Source: Tractidigestivibacter montrealensis | GTDB lineage: Bacteria; Actinomycetota; Coriobacteriia; Coriobacteriales; Atopobiaceae | NCBI RefSeq assembly: GCF_024741235.1 | Contig: NZ_JANSKA010000002.1 | Coordinates: 62,001-126,000, forward strand | DNA: 64,000 nucleotides | Direction: 5' to 3' | In this document: positions 9,071-16,626 of the stretch, one piece after another | Layout: every line of letters begins with the position of its first letter | Position numbering within the stretch: the stretch's first letter is position 1 | Notes under the pieces: model-generated | Seen by the model: the letters and a program-made list of their open reading frames with translations, nothing else | What the model was told of the DNA's origin: nothing | The model's database searches: none | Translations under genes and position numbers: made by a program

Positions 9071-9922
9071 ATGGATACTATAAAGGTTGCTGTTATTGGG
9101 TCCGGGCTCATGGGTGCTGGTATTGCCCAGGCGTGCGCGACTGCTGGCTTCCAGGTCGTGAACATCGACATTGCCCAGGAGCCGCTCGATAAGGCAAAGG
9201 CGCTTGTCAACAAGCTTGTACAGAAGAAGGTTACAAAGGGCAAGATTACCCAAGGGGAATGTGACACCATCCTTGGTAACCTTACGTACTCGACAGACTA
9301 CGGTGAGCTTGTCGGCGCCAAGTATGTAATCGAGGCCGTTCCCGAGCGACTCGACTTCAAGCGGTCGACCTTCGAGAAGGTAGACGAGGTTGCCGATGCG
9401 GATGCAGTTCTTCTGACCAACACATCCGGCATCGACATCGACCAAATTGCCTCGGCGACCAAGCGCCCAGCATCGGTTATGGGGATGCACTTCTTCTATC
9501 CCGCACCCGTTATGAAGCTCGTCGAACTGGTTCGTGGCGAGGAGACCTCTGTGGAGACGTACGAGAAGGCCAAGGAGTTTGCTGAGGCCATCGGCAAGAC
9601 GACCGTGGACGCTCCCAACACACCTGGATTCATTGTCAACCGAATCATCAACCCGTACGAGAACATGGGTGCCTGGCTCGTCTCCGAGGGCGTTTCTCCC
9701 AAGGACGTTGACACTGCAATGAAGCTGGCATGCAACCACCCGATGGGTCCCTGCGAGCTCATGGATTTCTCGGGCATCGACGTGGTGTACGCCTCACTCA
9801 TGAATCTCTACGAAGGCTATGACCACGATGATTTGTACCGTCCTGCTCCCGTTTTCAAGGAGCTTCTGGACGCCGGCAAGCTTGGTCGCAAGACCGGCCA
9901 TGGCTTCTATGACTACGAGTAG
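9071..9922 (+). CDS. 3-hydroxyacyl-CoA (3-hydroxybutyryl-CoA) dehydrogenase
   Basis: 283 residues, the size of bacterial Hbd. The N-terminus '[28 protein letters not shown]' is the NAD-binding Rossmann loop with its acidic end. '[18 protein letters not shown]' carries the catalytic His, '[10 protein letters not shown]' and '[18 protein letters not shown]' complete the substrate domain. It would interconvert acetoacetyl-CoA and 3-hydroxybutyryl-CoA. The ATG at 9071 was chosen because an AAAGGA lies just before it and the Rossmann fold begins right after; the open frame upstream overlaps the CoA-transferase and is not needed. No enoyl-CoA hydratase domain is fused to it and none is encoded nearby. 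Confidence 0.93.
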   Translation: MDTIKVAVIGSGLMGAGIAQACATAGFQVVNIDIAQEPLDKAKALVNKLVQKKVTKGKITQGECDTILGNLTYSTDYGELVGAKYVIEAVPERLDFKRSTFEKVDEVADADAVLLTNTSGIDIDQIASATKRPASVMGMHFFYPAPVMKLVELVRGEETSVETYEKAKEFAEAIGKTTVDAPNTPGFIVNRIINPYENMGAWLVSEGVSPKDVDTAMKLACNHPMGPCELMDFSGIDVVYASLMNLYEGYDHDDLYRPAPVFKELLDAGKLGRKTGHGFYDYE

Positions 9923-9985
9923 AGAAGTGCAGTCGCTGGCGTAGCTCCTCCATGTTCAAGACAGGCACTACGAAGGGAAAGACCA

Positions 9986-11197
9986 ATGAGCAATAGGCAG
10001 TTTGAAAAGAACCCCGATGACGTCGTGATTGTTGCGGGCGCACGTACGGCTATCGGCAAGTTTGGTGGAAGTCTTAAGACCGTCCCCACCATTGACCTGG
10101 GGGCCATTGCGGTCAAAGAGGCGGTCAAGCGCTCCGGTGTTGACCCGAGCAAGGTGGGCGAGGTTATCATTGGCAACGTTGGTGGTTGGGGTCCCAATGG
10201 TTTTCTTGCTCGCGCGATTTCCCTTAAGGCCGGGATGCCCAACGAGTGCACCGCGTATTCCGTGAACCGCCAGTGCGGCTCGTCTGTTCAGGCAATTGCT
10301 GACGGTCTTCAGGAGATTCAGACGGGCTTCCGCGACGTGGTTGTGGCAGGCGGCGCGGAGTCCCTCTCTACACTTCCATACTATGTGCCGTCGGCGCGAT
10401 GGGGTGCGCGCATGGGCCACAAGCAGTTCGAGGATGGCGTCATCGACGCCCTCGTTTGGCCGCTTGACGGAAACCACAATGGAATTACTGCCGAGAACGT
10501 TGCTAAGAAGTTTGGCGTAAGCCGTGAGGAGCAGGATGCTTTCGCCGCTCGCTCTCAGCAGCGTGCGTGTGCTGCAGTTGCTTCCGGTGTGTTCAAGACT
10601 GAAATCGTTCCCGTTGAGATCAAGGGTCGCCATGGTGCCGTGACGGTTTTCGACACCGACGAGGGCCCGCGTGAGGGTGTGACGGTCGAAAGCCTTGCCA
10701 AGCTCAAGCCCTGCTTTGTGACAGATGGCACGGGTACTGTAACCGCAGGCAACTCCTCAAGCTTGAACGACGCAGCTGCCGCCGTGGTTATGATGAAGCG
10801 CTCGAAGGCGGAGGAGCTTGGATGTGCTCCCATGCTGACCATCCGTGGCTGGGCCGTTGCGGGCTATGATGCTACCCTCATGGGCTACAGCCCCTACTTC
10901 TCCACGGTCCAGCTTTGTAACCAGCTTGGAATTGATGCGCAAGCAATTGATATGTTTGAGCTTAACGAGGCATTCGCTTCTCAGTCGGTTGCCGTGAGCC
11001 GTGACCTTGGTCTTGACTCCGAGAAGCTCAACATCTACGGTGGCGGGATTTCTCTGGGGCACCCCATTGGAGCTACTGGTGCCATCCTCGTCATTAAGTG
11101 CGCCTACGAGCTCGCCCGCACCGAAAAGCGTGATGCGATGGTCTCAATGTGCATCGGAGGCGGACAGGGCATCTCGATGTACTTCACAAAGGACTAG
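9986..11197 (+). CDS. Acetyl-CoA C-acetyltransferase (thiolase)
   Basis: 403 residues. All thiolase motifs are present: nucleophile Cys97 in 'NRQCGSS', 'NEAFA', His359 in 'GGGISLGHPIGATGA' and the second Cys389 in 'CIGGGQG'. It condenses two acetyl-CoA to acetoacetyl-CoA or cleaves the latter. The gene lies directly after the 3-hydroxyacyl-CoA dehydrogenase and before the iron alcohol dehydrogenase, all in one direction with gaps of 30-60 nt. Together thiolase, dehydrogenase and CoA-transferase can connect acetyl-CoA with 3-hydroxybutyrate. A role in either synthesis or breakdown is possible; biosynthetic-type length and motifs do not decide. Confidence 0.93.
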   Translation: MSNRQFEKNPDDVVIVAGARTAIGKFGGSLKTVPTIDLGAIAVKEAVKRSGVDPSKVGEVIIGNVGGWGPNGFLARAISLKAGMPNECTAYSVNRQCGSSVQAIADGLQEIQTGFRDVVVAGGAESLSTLPYYVPSARWGARMGHKQFEDGVIDALVWPLDGNHNGITAENVAKKFGVSREEQDAFAARSQQRACAAVASGVFKTEIVPVEIKGRHGAVTVFDTDEGPREGVTVESLAKLKPCFVTDGTGTVTAGNSSSLNDAAAAVVMMKRSKAEELGCAPMLTIRGWAVAGYDATLMGYSPYFSTVQLCNQLGIDAQAIDMFELNEAFASQSVAVSRDLGLDSEKLNIYGGGISLGHPIGATGAILVIKCAYELARTEKRDAMVSMCIGGGQGISMYFTKD

Positions 11198-11231
11198 ATG
11201 CAAACGCTGAAGCACGAAAGGAGAACCGATA

Positions 11232-12422
11232 ATGGTCAACTTTGAGTATCTCGTCCCCACAAAGATTCTGTTTGGCAAGGGAACTGAGAATGAAGCCGGT
11301 AGGCTCATCAAGGAGTTTGGCGGACATAAGGCACTCATCCATTGGGGTGGGGACTACGTTCGCACCACCGGCCTTCTCGACCGTGTGCACAAGGGGCTTA
11401 AGGATGCGGGCATTACATACGTAGACCTTGACGGTGTTGTGCCCAACCCGCGTCTTTCCTTGGTCAAGAAGGGTGTCGAACTCTGCAAGCAAGAGGACGT
11501 CGATTTTATCCTTGCCATTGGAGGTGGGTCTGCTATTGACTCCTCCAAGGCAATCGCCTATGGCCTTGCGAATGACTTTGACCTGGAAGACCTATTCCTT
11601 GGTAAGGTCTCGACGGACAAGATTGCAAAGATTGGCGCCATCTCGACCTTGGCGGGTACCGGTTCCGAGACGTCGAACTCGGCAGTCATCGATATTGACA
11701 CAATGGGTCCCAAGACTCTCAAGCGCTCCTACAACCATGAGTGCGCGCGTCCTCTCTTTGCCATCATGAACCCTGAGCTTACCTATTCGCTGCCTGCCTA
11801 CCAGACGGCTGCGCCTGGAGCTGACATCATGATGCACACCATGGAGCGATACTTCACGACCGAGCGTGACGTAGAGCTCACCGACGAGATTGCAGAGGGT
11901 CTTCTCCGCACCGTCAAGACCATGGTTCCCGAGGCCCTTGCCCATCCCACGAGCTATACAGCACGTGCAAATCTGCTGCTGGCAGGCGCCAAGTCTCATG
12001 ATGGACTTACGGGGCTTGGCAGGGTGGGCGACTTTGCTTGCCATGCTATCGAGCACGAGATTGGCGCAATGTTTGACGTTGCCCATGGTGCCGGACTCAC
12101 GGCAATTTGGTCTAGCTGGGCTAAGTACGTTATCCATGTTGATCCCGAGCGCTTTGCCCAGTTTGCCGTCAACGTGTGGGGCGTTCAGAACGACTTCCAC
12201 GATCCCATGGCGACTGGCCTGCGTGGTATTGAGGCTTGGGATCAGTGGTGCCATTCCATCGGGATGCCCACAAATCTGCATGAGCTGGGGGTTAATCCCA
12301 CGGACGAGCAAATTCAGGAGATGGCCGAGGGTGCCGTCGAGGCGCGTGGTGGCGATCATGCTGGCAACTTCATGAAGCTACACGTCGAGGATATCGTGAA
12401 CATTCTCAAAAACGCACGGTAG
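11232..12422 (+). CDS. Iron-containing alcohol dehydrogenase (butanol-dehydrogenase-like)
   Basis: 396 residues, starting 'VNFEYLVPTKILFGKG' as in NADPH-dependent butanol dehydrogenases. 'AIGGGSAIDSSKAIAYG' is the nucleotide-binding segment. Metal ligands of the group III ADH fold are visible: Asp and His in 'PGADIMMHTMERYF' and two His in 'CHAIEHEIGAMFDVAHGAG'. It reduces an aldehyde or ketone with NAD(P)H. It is the last gene of the acyl-CoA block and is followed by a strong terminator. No CoA-acylating aldehyde dehydrogenase is present, so the source of its aldehyde is not explained by these genes; lactaldehyde or glyceraldehyde-type products of the sugar branch are alternatives. Confidence 0.9.
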   Translation: MVNFEYLVPTKILFGKGTENEAGRLIKEFGGHKALIHWGGDYVRTTGLLDRVHKGLKDAGITYVDLDGVVPNPRLSLVKKGVELCKQEDVDFILAIGGGSAIDSSKAIAYGLANDFDLEDLFLGKVSTDKIAKIGAISTLAGTGSETSNSAVIDIDTMGPKTLKRSYNHECARPLFAIMNPELTYSLPAYQTAAPGADIMMHTMERYFTTERDVELTDEIAEGLLRTVKTMVPEALAHPTSYTARANLLLAGAKSHDGLTGLGRVGDFACHAIEHEIGAMFDVAHGAGLTAIWSSWAKYVIHVDPERFAQFAVNVWGVQNDFHDPMATGLRGIEAWDQWCHSIGMPTNLHELGVNPTDEQIQEMAEGAVEARGGDHAGNFMKLHVEDIVNILKNAR

Positions 12423-12438
12423 ACAAACGGTATGTGAC

Positions 12439-12476
12439 GCGGGCCGCCTCTGTTCCTTGGGCGGCCCGCTTCTTGT
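12439..12476 (+). terminator. Rho-independent terminator after the acyl-CoA gene block
   Basis: Perfect 10-bp GC stem GCGGGCCGCC (12439-12448) / GGCGGCCCGC (12460-12469), 11-nt loop, then TTCTTGT. It begins 16 nt after the alcohol dehydrogenase stop and marks the end of the long rightward run and of the lower-GC region. Confidence 0.85.
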
Positions 12477-12595
12477 AACCAATATGGGGAAGATGATAGT
12501 GAGGGTCCGGCGTGCTATTGCGGAAGGGCTCTCTCTTTGACAGTGTCAAGTGCCTGGCGTGTAGCGACGAGAGAGGTAACAGAGGGGGAGCGCAC

Positions 12596-13738
12596 ATGAG
12601 ATTTGTCTTCGCATCCGATTCGCTTAAGGGCACCATCAGCTCTGCTCGCGCGGCTGACATCCTCGAGGAGGAGGCAACGCGCCTGCTTCCCGGCGTGTCC
12701 TGCACCAGGCTTGCCGTGGCAGACGGAGGAGAGGGGACCGTCGATGCCGTGGTTGCCTCTCTCGGAGGATCTCGCATCGACGCGACTGTCGAGGACCCCC
12801 TTGGCAGACCGGTCGAGACAATCTACGGCATGCTCCCCGGGAACCGTGCCATCATCGAGATGGCCGCTGCCTCGGGACTGCCGCTTCTCACGCACGCGGA
12901 GAGAAACCCCATGCTCACGAGCACGTACGGCACGGGGCAGCTCGTGCTCCACGCGCTGCGCAACGGTGCCGCCGAGGTAACGCTCGCCATTGGCGGCAGC
13001 GCAACAAACGACGGTGGCATGGGAGCCATGCGCGCGCTGGGCGTGCGGTTCCTCGACGGCGCGGGTGGAGAACTCCAAGGTACCGGCGCAGACCTCGGCC
13101 GCGTGGCCAGAATTGACATCTCAGGGCTTGACCCCCTCGTCTCGCGGGCAAGCTTCCGGTTGCTCTGCGACGTTGACAACCCGCTCCTTGGCCCACGCGG
13201 GGCAACTCGTGTGTTCTCACCGCAGAAGGGGGCGACTCCCGAGCAGGTCGAGGAGCTCGAGCGGGGCATGGCCTCCTACGCCCGAGTCCTCGAGCGGACT
13301 CTGGGGCGCGCCGCGGACCAGCCTGGCGACGGCGCAGCCGGTGGCCTTGGTGCGGCGATACGCCTCTTCCTCGGCGCCACGTCGGTTCCAGGAATCGACT
13401 GGGTTCTTGATGTTGTGGGGCTTGACCGGGCACTTCTCGGCGCAGATCTCTGTATCACGGGCGAGGGACACGCCGATGCGCAGTCGGCTCACGGCAAGGT
13501 GGTCTCGGGCGTGGCGTCGCGCTGCAAGCGGTTGGGCGTGCCCTGCATAGCCATAGTGGGTGGTATGGACCCCGGTGCCCTTGACCTCATGGACCTGGGC
13601 GTAGACGCGCTTGTGCCAACGGTTATCGACTGTGGCGACGTGGCAGATGCCCTGGCTCATGCCGAGAGGAACTATCACCTCGCAGCGGCCAGGGTATTCT
13701 CGCTTATGGCGCTGGGCAAAGGTCTTCCCGTTACTTAG
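12596..13738 (+). CDS. Glycerate kinase (GlxK/GarK family)
   Basis: 380 residues, the usual family length. 'MRFVFASDSLKGTISS' at the start, 'ADGGEGTVDA', 'LAIGGSATNDGGMGAMRALGVRF' and 'GEGHADAQSAHGKVVSGVA' are family signatures. The enzyme phosphorylates D-glycerate, to 2- or 3-phosphoglycerate depending on subgroup, and feeds lower glycolysis. An open frame reaches upstream to 12512, but GGGAG before the ATG at 12596 and homology to family N-termini fix the start. It stands between the terminator of the acyl-CoA block and the promoter of the PTS EIIA gene. Base composition returns here to the high-GC style of most of the window. Confidence 0.93.
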   Translation: MRFVFASDSLKGTISSARAADILEEEATRLLPGVSCTRLAVADGGEGTVDAVVASLGGSRIDATVEDPLGRPVETIYGMLPGNRAIIEMAAASGLPLLTHAERNPMLTSTYGTGQLVLHALRNGAAEVTLAIGGSATNDGGMGAMRALGVRFLDGAGGELQGTGADLGRVARIDISGLDPLVSRASFRLLCDVDNPLLGPRGATRVFSPQKGATPEQVEELERGMASYARVLERTLGRAADQPGDGAAGGLGAAIRLFLGATSVPGIDWVLDVVGLDRALLGADLCITGEGHADAQSAHGKVVSGVASRCKRLGVPCIAIVGGMDPGALDLMDLGVDALVPTVIDCGDVADALAHAERNYHLAAARVFSLMALGKGLPVT

Positions 13739-13762
13739 GCGCGGCGTATCCGACCTCAATTC

Positions 13763-13791
13763 TTGGGCGCGACGGGCTTCCCTGCTACTAT
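13763..13791 (+). promoter_or_regulatory. Sigma-70-type promoter for the PTS EIIA gene
   Basis: TTGGGC (13763-13768), a 17-nt spacer and TACTAT (13786-13791). It is the best-matching -35/-10 pair seen in the window and lies in the gap between glycerate kinase and EIIA. Confidence 0.65.
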
Positions 13792-13801
13792 TATGTAAAG
13801 A

Positions 13802-13827
13802 GGTCACCGTGCCAGGGCACGGTGACC
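13802..13827 (+). promoter_or_regulatory. Perfect 11-bp hairpin in the EIIA leader
   Basis: GGTCACCGTGC (13802-13812) / GCACGGTGACC (13817-13827) with loop CAGG, about 10 nt after the -10 box and 17 nt before the AAAGGAG ribosome-binding site. There is no U-tract, so it is more likely an operator, an mRNA-stabilising structure or an attenuator arm than a terminator. Confidence 0.6.
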
Positions 13828-13856
13828 CATGTTTCCTACGTCCAAAGGAGCACCCA

Positions 13857-14318
13857 GTGAGCGATTTCGTAACTTCCAACGACGTCTTTGTTAACCAGCA
13901 CGCCGAGAGCCGCGACGAGGTGCTGCGCTTCATCTCCCAGAAGGCAGTCGAGCTTGGCATCACCGATGACGCCGATGCCGTCTACAAGGCCTTTATCGCC
14001 CGCGAGGACATGGGCGAGACGGGCATGACCGACGGCTTTGCCGTGCCGCACGCAAAGGACGCCGCCATCAAGAAGGCAGCCGTCATCGTCTTCAAGAACG
14101 ACCACGCCCTCGATTGGCCTTCCTTCGACGAGAAGCCTGTCGACATTGCCATCTCGCTGCTGGTCCCCGCCGGCGAGGCTGGCACCACGCACATCAAGCT
14201 GCTGTCCAAGACCGCCGTCCTGCTCATGAAGGATGACTTCAAGAGCCTCGTGCGTGGCTCCGATGACCCCAAGGTCATTGCCGACGCCATCAACAAGGGC
14301 ATTGACGATCAGGACTAA
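13857..14318 (+). CDS. PTS fructose-type EIIA protein (stand-alone)
   Basis: 153 residues from a GTG with AAAGGAG 6 nt upstream; the longer open frame into glycerate kinase is not needed. It is a complete EIIA-Fru/Ntr-type domain with the phosphorylated His65 in 'DGFAVPHAKDAAIKKAAV' and the following 'LLVPAGEAGTTHIKLLSKTAVLL' segment. Soluble EIIA takes phosphate from HPr and gives it to a IIB. The fructose-type IIB and IIC at 3265-4713 lack a IIA, so this protein may serve them from its own promoter. A regulatory EIIA-Ntr-like role is the alternative. It is followed by a terminator and a copy of the 31-bp palindrome. Confidence 0.9.
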   Translation: MSDFVTSNDVFVNQHAESRDEVLRFISQKAVELGITDDADAVYKAFIAREDMGETGMTDGFAVPHAKDAAIKKAAVIVFKNDHALDWPSFDEKPVDIAISLLVPAGEAGTTHIKLLSKTAVLLMKDDFKSLVRGSDDPKVIADAINKGIDDQD

Positions 14319-14362
14319 GCCAACGGGGCGGGGTTTCCTCGTCTGCGCAGCTGTTGATTTCG

Positions 14363-14395
14363 AGGGCGGCCGCATTTGCGCGCCGCCCTTCTTAT
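14363..14395 (+). terminator. Rho-independent terminator after EIIA
   Basis: Stem AGGGCGGC (14363-14370) / GCCGCCCT (14382-14389), with CGC/GCG able to extend the pairing around an ATTT loop, followed by TCTTAT. The 31-bp palindrome starts 2 nt later. Confidence 0.75.
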
Positions 14396-14396
14396 G

Positions 14397-14427
14397 ATGA
14401 GACAAAGGGACTGTCCCTTTGTCTCAT
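14397..14427. repeat. 31-bp palindrome, copy 1 (central T)
   Basis: Arms ATGAGACAAAGGGAC and GTCCCTTTGTCTCAT are perfectly complementary around one central T. This copy lies between the EIIA terminator and the ribosome-binding site AGAGGAG of the DJ-1 gene. It is the only copy placed upstream rather than just downstream of a gene end. The same 31 bases recur at four other places with a central A. Confidence 0.95.
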
Positions 14428-14441
14428 GAGAGGAGTACGGA

Positions 14442-15023
14442 ATGTTCAGGCAGTCGACCGACAAGCGCGTCGCGGTGTTTGTAGCCAATGGCCTCGAGGA
14501 GATCGAGGGTCTCACGGTGGTTGACCTGCTCTTCCGCGCGGGTATTCCCACCGATACCGTGTCCATCACGCCGGAGCGCACCGTGACCTCCTCGCACCAG
14601 GTCACCATCACCTGCGACCGCTCTATTGCGGACGAGGGCTTCTCCTTCGATGACTACGACATGCTCGTGCTGCCTGGTGGCATGCCGGGAACGCTCAACC
14701 TCAAGGCGTGCGAGCCCCTCACCGCTGCCGTCAAGGCCTTCGACCAGGCGGGCAAGGGCGTTGCTGCCATCTGCGCCGCTCCCTCGATCCTGGCTGAGCT
14801 GGGCATTCTCACCAACCGCCCCGCAACCTCGAACCCCAACTTCCAGCACGTGCTGGTGGAGAACGGCGCCATCCTCTCGGAGGAGCCTGCCGTGGTGGAC
14901 AGCAACGTGATCACCAGCAAGGGCATGGCAACCGCCATCCCGTTTGGCCTCGAGATCGTCCGCTGGTTCCTGGGGGATGCCGCTGTCGAGGACCTCAAGC
15001 CCCGCATCGTGCTCGAGCACTAG
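14442..15023 (+). CDS. DJ-1/PfpI (YajL/ThiJ) family protein
   Basis: 193 residues with the DJ-1 layout: 'VAVFVANGLEEIEGLTVVDLLFRAGI' near the N-terminus with the conserved Glu, 'DMLVLPGGMPGTLNL', and the nucleophile-elbow Cys111 in 'AAICAAPSILAELGIL'. This is the YajL/DJ-1 branch, linked to protection against oxidative and glyoxal damage, chaperone-like action or thiamine-related annotation. The ATG has an AGAGGAG 8 nt upstream, right behind a 31-bp palindrome. The Y-family polymerase gene begins 1 nt after the stop, so the two may be co-transcribed as a stress pair, though no functional link is shown. Confidence 0.92.
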   Translation: MFRQSTDKRVAVFVANGLEEIEGLTVVDLLFRAGIPTDTVSITPERTVTSSHQVTITCDRSIADEGFSFDDYDMLVLPGGMPGTLNLKACEPLTAAVKAFDQAGKGVAAICAAPSILAELGILTNRPATSNPNFQHVLVENGAILSEEPAVVDSNVITSKGMATAIPFGLEIVRWFLGDAAVEDLKPRIVLEH

Positions 15024-15024
15024 C

Positions 15025-16371
15025 GTGGCAGAAGCCCCCGCGGCGCGCGTGCAAGAGCGCCAGTACCTCTGCATAGACCTCAAGAGCTTCTACGCAAGCG
15101 TGGAGTGCGTGGAGCGTGGCCTTGACCCGCTCGCGACGCGCCTTGTGGTGGCCGACCCCACGCGCACTGAGAAGACCATCTGCCTTGCGGTCTCGCCTGC
15201 CATGAAGGCGCTGGGCGTGCGCAACCGCTGCCGCGTCTTTGAGATCCCCCAGACCATCGACTATGTGATGGTGCCGCCGAGAATGGCGCTCTACATGGAG
15301 CGCTCGTGCGACGTCTATGCGGTCTACCTGCGCTGGATTGCCCCTGAAGACATTCACGTCTACTCGATAGACGAGGCCTTCATGGACATCACGGGCTATC
15401 TCGACCTCTACGGCTGCACGGCGCGCGAGCTTGGTGAGCGCATTCGCGAGGACGTGGTCAAGACTACCAGCATCCCCGCCACCTGCGGGCTGGGCACCAA
15501 CCTCTACCTGGCAAAGATTGCGCTCGACATCACTGCCAAGCACAGCAGGGACTTCTTTGGCGAGCTGGATGAGGAGACCTATAGGACTACGCTGTGGAAC
15601 CACCGCCCCATCACGGACTTCTGGCGCGTGGGGCCAGGCATCGCCGAGCGACTTGCGGCTATGGGCATACACACCATGGGCCAGGTTGCCACTTACCCGG
15701 CCGAGCCCCTCTACCGAGAGTTTGGCGTTGACGCGGAGATTCTCATTGACCACGCATGGGGTGTGGAGCCCGTGACCATGGCAGACATCAAGGCCTACCG
15801 CTCCGGCTCCCATTCCGTCTCGACGGCGCAGGTTCTGGGCTGCAACCGCGACTTTGCCGGTGCGCGCATCATCGCCCGCGAGATGGCAGACTCCCTCGCT
15901 CTCGACCTCGTTGACCAGCGGCTCGTTGCCAGCGGCGTGAACTTGTACGTGGGATACGACCTTTCGGCCGAGGAGCGCGCGGGCATCCGTGATCGCTCGG
16001 ACCCCCGCGCCTGGTACCGAGCCGTTGCCTCCGCCGGCGGCACCGAGCGCCTCCTTGTGCCCACCAGCTCGCGCGAGCAGATCATGGCCGCAACCACGCG
16101 CATCTTCGATTCCTCCGTTGACCGTTCACGCCCGGTGCACCGCCTTGGCCTCACCGCTACGGGGGTGCTTCCCGAGGACGCTTCCGGCGTCCAGGACAGC
16201 CTCTTCGCCACGCCCGAGGCAGACGCCCGGGAGCGGCGTCGGCAGGAGGCCATAAGTGCCGTGAAGCGCAAGTTTGGCAAGAACTCGCTGCTCAAAGGCG
16301 TTGACCTTCTCCCCGAGGCAACCACGCGCGAGCGCAACCTGCAGATTGGGGGCCATCGAAGTGGAGAGTAG
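15025..16371 (+). CDS. Y-family DNA polymerase (UmuC/DinB-like)
   Basis: 448 residues from the GTG at 15025. 'YLCIDLKSFYASVECVERGLDP' holds the first metal-binding Asp and the steric-gate region of Y-family enzymes, and 'VYSIDEAFMDITGYL' the second Asp-Glu pair. 'VGPGIAERLAAMGIHTMGQVA' is the helix-hairpin-helix. A little-finger domain follows, then a C-terminal tail. It performs translesion synthesis. The form is closer to UmuC/UvrX-type enzymes than to E. coli DinB. The start has no strong ribosome-binding site, but the frame upstream overlaps the DJ-1 gene. It overlaps the next small gene by 11 nt, a pairing often seen for this polymerase group. Confidence 0.9.
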   Translation: MAEAPAARVQERQYLCIDLKSFYASVECVERGLDPLATRLVVADPTRTEKTICLAVSPAMKALGVRNRCRVFEIPQTIDYVMVPPRMALYMERSCDVYAVYLRWIAPEDIHVYSIDEAFMDITGYLDLYGCTARELGERIREDVVKTTSIPATCGLGTNLYLAKIALDITAKHSRDFFGELDEETYRTTLWNHRPITDFWRVGPGIAERLAAMGIHTMGQVATYPAEPLYREFGVDAEILIDHAWGVEPVTMADIKAYRSGSHSVSTAQVLGCNRDFAGARIIAREMADSLALDLVDQRLVASGVNLYVGYDLSAEERAGIRDRSDPRAWYRAVASAGGTERLLVPTSSREQIMAATTRIFDSSVDRSRPVHRLGLTATGVLPEDASGVQDSLFATPEADARERRRQEAISAVKRKFGKNSLLKGVDLLPEATTRERNLQIGGHRSGE

Positions 16372-16594
16372 CGGTGCGGGCGGATGCGCCACGCCACACG
16401 CGCGCCAGCCCATGCCCCTCTCGGAGCGGGCAAAGATCTTCTCGCCGTTTGATCCGCTCAAGGGATACCGCGCCGTGCTCGCCGAGCGCGAACGCCAGCA
16501 GGAGGAGGGTACCGCCCACGGGCCAAGGCCGTGGCTTCACCCGGCGCCACCCGCCATCCAGCGCGGTCCCGGGCATAATGTGGACAAGGACTGA
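16361..16594 (+). CDS. Small polymerase-associated protein (YolD-like context)
   Basis: 77 residues from the GTG at 16361, which has GGGGG 8 nt upstream and overlaps the polymerase stop by 11 nt; an ATG at 16412 is an alternative. The recognisable core is 'MPLSERAKIFSPFDPLKGYRAVLAERER'; the tail is Pro/Gly/His-rich and poorly ordered. Small proteins with a comparable RGxxKW/PFDALKG-like motif (YolD group) are commonly encoded beside UmuC/UvrX polymerases in Gram-positive bacteria and are proposed partners analogous to UmuD. Family membership here is inferred from position and the short motif only. Its TGA overlaps an ATG at 16594 (TGATG). Confidence 0.6.
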   Translation: MESSGAGGCATPHARQPMPLSERAKIFSPFDPLKGYRAVLAERERQQEEGTAHGPRPWLHPAPPAIQRGPGHNVDKD

Positions 16595-16626
16595 TGGCTG
16601 GGTACCGCTGGGATTGGGCGTGTTAC

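Noticed and set aside
14397-14427. Interpretation of the palindrome as an ordinary intrinsic terminator
   Set aside because: It lacks a U-tract, and two of the copies sit right behind genuine terminators with U-rich tails, so termination alone does not explain it.
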